DNA of 64,000 bases from Massilia psychrophila. Its GTDB lineage: Bacteria > Pseudomonadota > Gammaproteobacteria > Burkholderiales > Burkholderiaceae_D. The position numbers and the translations under genes are program-made. Location of the stretch: the NCBI RefSeq assembly GCF_002760665.1, contig NZ_PDOB01000003.1, positions 67,434 to 131,433 on the forward strand. Reading direction: 5' to 3'. The notes beneath the pieces were generated by a model. It had not been told where the DNA came from and searched no databases. It was given only the letters and a program-made list of their open reading frames with translations. Positions 58,919 through 64,000 of the stretch are shown piece after piece; position 1 is the stretch's first letter; each line of letters starts with the position of its first letter.

Positions 58919-59201
58919 GGATGCCTGGACTAATGCCCACATTTTTGAAATACTTGCGCAGCCATCGCCGGTGCCTTTTGGGTATGGCGCAATTGACGCA
59001 AATCGGGTCCCCGCGCGTGTGCAGTTCGCTGATGTTATTGACTGTTTCAACGATGTAGGCTCAGCCTGGCGCGCATGCGGCGACCCCATTCGCACGCATC
59101 GTCGACGAGCTCGAAAAATGGGGTCCCTTCGTTCGCGCCGACGACCGGAATATGTAATTTTTTACTAGCTGGAATTACTCTCTCCCTGCTAATCTTGGCT
59201 C
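58919..59201. other. Intergenic region between ggt and the patatin-like gene
   Basis: 283 bp without a supportable gene. It contains GGGTCCCC and GGGGTCCC segments about 125 bp apart (near 59007 and 59120), similar in flavour to dispersed GGGGTC-type repeats. The promoter of the following gene should lie in the AT-rich last 50 bp. Confidence 0.4.
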
Positions 59202-60371
59202 ATGGGAATAAATGAGAAAACCGGCTTGATCCTGTCCGGGGGCGGGGCGCGCGCGGCCTACCAGGTTGGGGTGCTGCAGGCGATTTCGCACATATTGCGC
59301 GAACAGGGCTGGTCGCCGGCACGCAATCCTTTCGATATCATTTGCGGCACGTCCGCCGGCGCCATCAATGCGGCGGCGCTCGCTTGTCGCGCCGATCATT
59401 TCGGCGAGGGCGTGCAAAAGCTGCTCGACGTCTGGAAAAATTTCTCAGTCGACCAGGTCTACCGCGCCGATTCGATCGGCGTGCTGCGCTCCGGCGCGCG
59501 CTGGCTGTCGCTGCTGTCGTTCGGCTGGCTGCTGCGCAAATGGCGGGCGGCGCCGCCCAGCTCGCTGCTCGACAACACCCCGCTGGCCGGCCTGCTGCAC
59601 CGCATGCTCGACTTGCCGCGCCTCGACGACGCGCTGGCCGACGGCAAGCTGCACGCACTCGCCGTCACCGCTTCCTCATACACGCTGGGCCACCACATCA
59701 CGTTTTACCAGAGCGCCGCTGAAATCGCGCGATGGGTGCGCATGCACCGCATCGCGCTGTACGACCAGATCGGCGTCGAGCACCTGCTGGCGTCGTCGGC
59801 GATCCCGTTCATCTTCCCGGCCGTGCCGCTGTACCTCGGCGGCAACCTCGAATATTGCGGCGACGGTTCGATGCGCCAGCTGGCGCCGATTTCGCCGGCG
59901 ATCCATCTCGGCGCTACCCGCGTGCTGGTCATCGGCGCCGGGCGCATGAACGAGCCGCTGCGCCAAGCGCCACGCACGACCCGCTACCCGAGCCTGGCGC
60001 AAATCGCCGGTCACGCCATGTCTTCGATCTTCCTCGATAGCCTGGCGGTTGACGTCGAGCGCTTAAACCGGATCAACGCCACCTTGTCGCTGATGCCGCG
60101 TGAGCACCACGCCGGGACCGCGCTGCGGCCGATCGAGCTGCTGGTGATCGCGCCGTCCGAGCGGCTCGACGACATCGCCGCGCGCCACATCGCCAGTTTG
60201 CCGGCGCCGGTGCGCGCGCTGCTGTCGGGAATTGGCGCGACCGAGGCGCGCGGTTCGGCGCTGGCTTCCTATCTGTTGTTCGAATCGAGTTACACTGGCG
60301 AACTGATTAGTCTTGGCGTGCGCGACACCCAGGCCCGCAAGGCCGATGTGCTGGCTTTTTTCGGCTCCTGA
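59202..60371 (+). CDS. Patatin-like phospholipase
   Basis: 389 residues. The oxyanion motif is [11 protein letters not shown] near residues 13-23, the nucleophile elbow GTSAG (Ser near residue 51), and the catalytic Asp occurs in CGDGSMRQ (near 225). These are the three patatin signatures, with Ala in place of the usual second glycine after Arg. No signal peptide is present, so it is probably cytosolic or membrane-associated. The C-terminal ~100 residues resemble the DUF3336-free RssA-like group. The kinase gene follows seven bases later and may be co-transcribed. Confidence 0.88.
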   Translation: MGINEKTGLILSGGGARAAYQVGVLQAISHILREQGWSPARNPFDIICGTSAGAINAAALACRADHFGEGVQKLLDVWKNFSVDQVYRADSIGVLRSGARWLSLLSFGWLLRKWRAAPPSSLLDNTPLAGLLHRMLDLPRLDDALADGKLHALAVTASSYTLGHHITFYQSAAEIARWVRMHRIALYDQIGVEHLLASSAIPFIFPAVPLYLGGNLEYCGDGSMRQLAPISPAIHLGATRVLVIGAGRMNEPLRQAPRTTRYPSLAQIAGHAMSSIFLDSLAVDVERLNRINATLSLMPREHHAGTALRPIELLVIAPSERLDDIAARHIASLPAPVRALLSGIGATEARGSALASYLLFESSYTGELISLGVRDTQARKADVLAFFGS

Positions 60372-60378
60372 AAGCGCC

Positions 60379-63300
60379 ATGATGCTTATGTTTTTCCATC
60401 CCCACCTCCGCTTCCGCTTCCGCCTCTGTTGGCGCTTGCTCCTGTTGCTGCTCCTGTGCTGCTTCGGCTTTGCTGCCGTCGCCGCGCAGCCGGCGCGCAG
60501 CCTGCAATTCGAGCAGCTCAGCGTCGCCGATGGCCTGGCCCAGGAATCGATCCTGTCGATGGTGCAGGATGGCGACGGCTTCATGTGGTTCGGCAGCCAG
60601 ACCGGCCTGTCGCGCTTCGACGGTTACCGCGTGACGACTTACCGCAATGAACCCGGCAACCCGCGCAGCATGATCAACAACTGGGTGCGGGTGCTGCACG
60701 TCGACCGCGCCGGCCGGCTCTGGATCGGCACCGACGGCGGCCTCGAACGCTTCGATCCGATCACCCGCACCTTCGTTCATTACACGCCGAACGATGCGGA
60801 CAAGCGCGGCAACGGCAACCGCCATATCCACGCGATGGAAAGCGACGGCAAGGACGGCTTGTGGATCGCCACCGCCGACGGCTTGCAGCATTTCGACATG
60901 AAAACAGGCGTCTTCAAGGTCTGGCATCACTTGCCAGGCAAGGCGTCGAGCCTGGCCAACGACCAGGTCAACGCGCTGGCGCTGGACGCCAGCGGGCGCC
61001 TGTGGGTCGGCACCGCGCTCGGCCTCGACAGCATGGCGCCGGGCGCCAGCGCCTTCGAGCATCACGCGCTGGCCGGCGCTGGCGCCAAGCACAACACCGT
61101 GCGCGCGCTGCTGGTGGACGCCAGCCAGACGCTGTGGATCGGCAGCCTGGCCGGTCTCGAAAGCTGGAAGCTGGCCGCCGGCGCGGCCGATCGCCACCTG
61201 CTGGGCCCGGGCGATGGCATCGCGCGCGGTGAAATCAGCGTGCTGTTCCAGGACAGCGACACCACTTTGTGGGTCGGCAGCCAGGACGACGGCCTGTATC
61301 GCTGGAACCCGCAGGCGCGGCGCTTCGCCAACTTCCGCCATCAGCCGGCCGACAGCCGCAGCCTGGCCGACAACCGCGTCTCGTCGCTGTTTCGCGACCG
61401 CGTCGGCACCTTCTGGGTCGGCACCTGGTACGCCGGCGTGAGCCGGGTCGACCTCGGCAGCGGCGGCTTTACCCGCATCGTCAAGCTGGCCGACGGCCCG
61501 GCCTCGCTGTCGAACAACAAAGTGCGCGCCATCGTCGACGACGGCACCGGCAAGCTGTGGCTTGGCACCAGCGACGGCCTGAACCTGCTCGATCCGGCCA
61601 CCGGCGTAGCAAGCGTGCTGCGCCATCAGCCGGGCAACCCGAACAGCCTGGCCGACGCGCTCGTCAATGCGGTGGCGCGCGACCGCCGCGGCATTGTCTG
61701 GGCCGGCGGGGGCGCCGGCGTCACCAGCTTCGACCCGGCCAGCGGGCGTTTCAACCGGTTTTCGCTGGCCAACGGCGATCCGGACAGCGACAGCATCCGC
61801 GGCATGCTGGTCGCCCGCGACGACGTGTTGTGGATTTCTTCGCGCGGCGGCCTGCACCGGCTCGACCTGGCCACGCGTGCGGTCCAAACGTTTCGCCATA
61901 ACCCGGCCGACAGCGCCAGCCTGGCCGACAACGTGACGCGCCCGATTCTCGAGGACCGGCGCGGCCGGCTGTGGATCGGCACCTTCAACGGCCTCGATTT
62001 GCTGGACCGCACCACCGGCAAATTCCGTCATTATCGCCACCACCCGGCCGACCCGTCGAGCATCAGCCACGACGAGATCCATTATTTGATGGAAGACCGG
62101 CGCGGCGACATCTGGGTCGGCACCGCGATGGGCCTGAACAAGATGAGCGTCGCGCCCGACGGCAGCGCGCGCTTCAAGCGCTACACCACCGCCGACGGGC
62201 TGGCCGACGACGGCGTCGCGGCGATGCTGGAGGACGAGGACGGCAACCTGTGGACCAGCTCCTCGACCGGCCTATCGCGCTTTACGCCGGCGAGCGGCAA
62301 GTGGCGCGTCTATAATGCCGGCGACGGCACCATCGAAGGCGCCTATTTCGACGGCTCGGCGCTGAAGGGGCGCGACGGCACCCTCTATTTTGGCGGCTTC
62401 AACGGCATCACCGCCTTCAACCCGCGCACCATCAACGACAATCTGATCGCGCCGCGCGCCGTGATCACCGGCTTCCAGGTGTTTAACAAGCCGATCGAGC
62501 AGGTCCATCCGGGTTTGCTCACCGGACCGATCGAACACGCTTCCGAGATCACGCTGGCGGCCGGCGATTCGGTGTTTTCGCTCGAGTTTTCGGCCTTGCA
62601 CTACGCCGCGCCGCAGCGTAACCGGTTTGCCTACCAATTGGTCGGCTTCGACACCAACTGGGTAGTCACCGACGCTGCCAGGCGCTTTGCCACCTACACC
62701 AATCTCGATCCGGGCAAGTACACCTTTCGCGTCAAGGCAGCCAACAAGGATGGCGTCTGGGGCGCTTCCGGTGCAACATTGGCGATCACGATCCTGCCGC
62801 CGTTCTGGAAGACCTGGTGGTTGCGCGGCGGCGTGGCGCTGCTGGTGCTGGGCAGCGCGTTCGGCGCGTTCCGCTTTCGCGTGCGCGGCCTGCGCCGCCA
62901 GAAGGAACTGCTGGAGCACCAGGTACGCGCGCGCACCGCCGAAATCGGCCAGCAGAACCGCATGCTCGAGAGCCAGAAGCTGGAACTCGAATCGCGCCGC
63001 ATCGAGGCCGAATTGCAGCGCGCGGAGGCCGAGCAGCGCCGCTTCGACGCCGAGCGCCAGACCGAGGAAGTCGAGCTGCAAAAAGAAAATGTCGAACTGG
63101 CGCACCGCAACATCTCGATCCTGTCCGAAATCGGCCGCGAAATGACCGCCACGCTGGACATGGAAACCATCATGGAAACGGTCTACCTGCACGTGCACCA
63201 GTTGATGGACGCGCGTATTTTCGGCATCGGCATCTACCGCGAGGACCTCGACGTGATCGAGTACCCGTTCGCCATCGACCATGGCGTGCGCAGTCCGCGC

Positions 63301-64000
63301 TACAGCCGCACGGTGAACCAGCCGAACCAGCTGGCAGTATGGTGCCTGACTCACCGGCGCGAGGTGTTCATCAACGATCTCGACGCCGAGTACGACAACT
63401 ACATCAGCGCCGCTACCCCCGATCCGCTGGCGGCGTTGCGGCGGGTCGACGGCAGCAGCGGCTCGGTGGTGGCCTCGACCATGTACGTGCCGCTGATCGT
63501 CAAGGAACGCGTGATGGGGGTGATCGGCGTGCAAAGCGTCGACAAGAATGCCTACCGCCGGGTCCACCTGGATATGCTGCAGACGCTGGCCGCGCATGCC
63601 GCGGTGGCGCTCGACAACGCGCGCGCCTACCGCCAGCTCGAAGAGATGGAAAAGCAGGTGCGCTTGAACACCGACGAACTGGCGCTGGCCAACCGCGCCT
63701 TACAGGACAATGACGAGCGGCTGCGCCTGGCCAAGCAGAAGGCGGAAGACGCGACGCGCCAGAAGTCCGAATTTTTGGCCAACATGAGCCACGAAATGCG
63801 CACCCCGCTGGCCGGCGTGATCGGCATGCTCGGCTTTGCGCTGCGCGACGCCAGGCTGGGCGACGGCACCCGCGAGCAGATCTTGCGCGGCCAGGCCAAC
63901 GCCGAGTCGCTGCTGTCGATCATCAACGACCTGCTCGATTTTTCCAAGATCGAGGCCGGCAAGCTGACCATCGAGAACATCGACTTCGCGCTCGCCGGCG
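60379..64000 (+). CDS. Large hybrid-type sensor histidine kinase with beta-propeller sensor, 3' end cut
   Basis: Over 1200 residues from ATG 60379 to the window edge. A signal peptide (Leu-rich, ending near AVAAQ) is followed by about 14 two-component-propeller repeats of the type LWIGTDGGLERFDP...FVHY. A Y_Y_Y domain (about 740-800), a membrane helix (about 812-830), a coiled coil (about 840-900) and a GAF domain (about 915-1060) come next. The HisKA box NMSHEMRTPLAGVIG has His1138. The ATPase domain and any receiver lie beyond the edge. This HTCS-like layout senses periplasmic ligands, often polysaccharide fragments; the ligand is unknown. Confidence 0.92.
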   Translation, partial: MMLMFFHPHLRFRFRLCWRLLLLLLLCCFGFAAVAAQPARSLQFEQLSVADGLAQESILSMVQDGDGFMWFGSQTGLSRFDGYRVTTYRNEPGNPRSMINNWVRVLHVDRAGRLWIGTDGGLERFDPITRTFVHYTPNDADKRGNGNRHIHAMESDGKDGLWIATADGLQHFDMKTGVFKVWHHLPGKASSLANDQVNALALDASGRLWVGTALGLDSMAPGASAFEHHALAGAGAKHNTVRALLVDASQTLWIGSLAGLESWKLAAGAADRHLLGPGDGIARGEISVLFQDSDTTLWVGSQDDGLYRWNPQARRFANFRHQPADSRSLADNRVSSLFRDRVGTFWVGTWYAGVSRVDLGSGGFTRIVKLADGPASLSNNKVRAIVDDGTGKLWLGTSDGLNLLDPATGVASVLRHQPGNPNSLADALVNAVARDRRGIVWAGGGAGVTSFDPASGRFNRFSLANGDPDSDSIRGMLVARDDVLWISSRGGLHRLDLATRAVQTFRHNPADSASLADNVTRPILEDRRGRLWIGTFNGLDLLDRTTGKFRHYRHHPADPSSISHDEIHYLMEDRRGDIWVGTAMGLNKMSVAPDGSARFKRYTTADGLADDGVAAMLEDEDGNLWTSSSTGLSRFTPASGKWRVYNAGDGTIEGAYFDGSALKGRDGTLYFGGFNGITAFNPRTINDNLIAPRAVITGFQVFNKPIEQVHPGLLTGPIEHASEITLAAGDSVFSLEFSALHYAAPQRNRFAYQLVGFDTNWVVTDAARRFATYTNLDPGKYTFRVKAANKDGVWGASGATLAITILPPFWKTWWLRGGVALLVLGSAFGAFRFRVRGLRRQKELLEHQVRARTAEIGQQNRMLESQKLELESRRIEAELQRAEAEQRRFDAERQTEEVELQKENVELAHRNISILSEIGREMTATLDMETIMETVYLHVHQLMDARIFGIGIYREDLDVIEYPFAIDHGVRSPRYSRTVNQPNQLAVWCLTHRREVFINDLDAEYDNYISAATPDPLAALRRVDGSSGSVVASTMYVPLIVKERVMGVIGVQSVDKNAYRRVHLDMLQTLAAHAAVALDNARAYRQLEEMEKQVRLNTDELALANRALQDNDERLRLAKQKAEDATRQKSEFLANMSHEMRTPLAGVIGMLGFALRDARLGDGTREQILRGQANAESLLSIINDLLDFSKIEAGKLTIENIDFALAG

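Noticed and set aside
60307-62082. 591-residue minus-strand reading opposite the sensor kinase
   Set aside because: Its apparent repeats are the reverse strand of the kinase propeller repeats.

Overview
The window is GC-rich chromosomal DNA from a betaproteobacterium. Gene content and order point to the Oxalobacteraceae (Massilia/Duganella/Janthinobacterium type): ubiG-gph and an OmpA-like gene divergent from gyrA, then the mixed-function block serC-pheA-hisC-tyrA-aroA-cmk-rpsA-ihfB, and lapA-lapB. The assignment rests on protein resemblance and synteny judged by eye, not on a database search.

Layout. 1-2203 (minus): gph (cut by the window edge), ubiG and an OmpA-domain protein. 2563-14123 (plus): gyrA, then serine, aromatic and histidine-family biosynthesis feeding into cmk-rpsA-ihfB. 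A 133-bp block of inverted and direct repeats lies between aroA and cmk. 14372-19836 (plus): lapA, lapB, ugd, the heptose kinase rfaE1, a ComEA-like protein and cysM, an envelope/LPS-flavoured run. 19924-25967 (minus): a small HTH protein, then the moxR-DUF58-transglutaminase-mltB operon. 26175-31781: a deacetylase, a short leader ORF with two exported or anchored proteins, rbgA/ylqF and a DODA-type dioxygenase. 31938-34596: a cobalamin riboswitch, its TonB receptor and a decayed BtuF-like gene. 34706-35685: dsbA and a partner.

35733-43799 is the accessory, damaged part. It holds a frameshifted RstB-like sensor kinase, an intact 1478-bp IS66-type element, two IS6-type transposase remnants facing each other around fdhD and a YdeP-like molybdoenzyme, a broken IS66 tnpA and what looks like the end of a type VI secretion tssK. 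Base composition is visibly more AT-rich here.

44059-64000 returns to core genome: sodB, xseA, a 962-bp non-coding region, exbB-exbD-lpxK-trm112-kdsB-adk, hppA, a DsbA-like protein, a CoA-transferase, an SDR behind a perfect 22-bp palindrome, ggt, a patatin-like phospholipase and a very large hybrid sensor kinase cut by the right edge.

The most striking non-genic signal is in 46270-46953. Four diverged modules of about 92 bp each carry a perfect DnaA box (TTATCCACA) exactly 42 bp after an AATCAA motif, which is the conserved half of the IHF consensus. The spacing is identical in all four although the intervening sequence differs. This looks like a DnaA/IHF control locus (datA- or DARS-like in logic) away from any visible oriC gene context.
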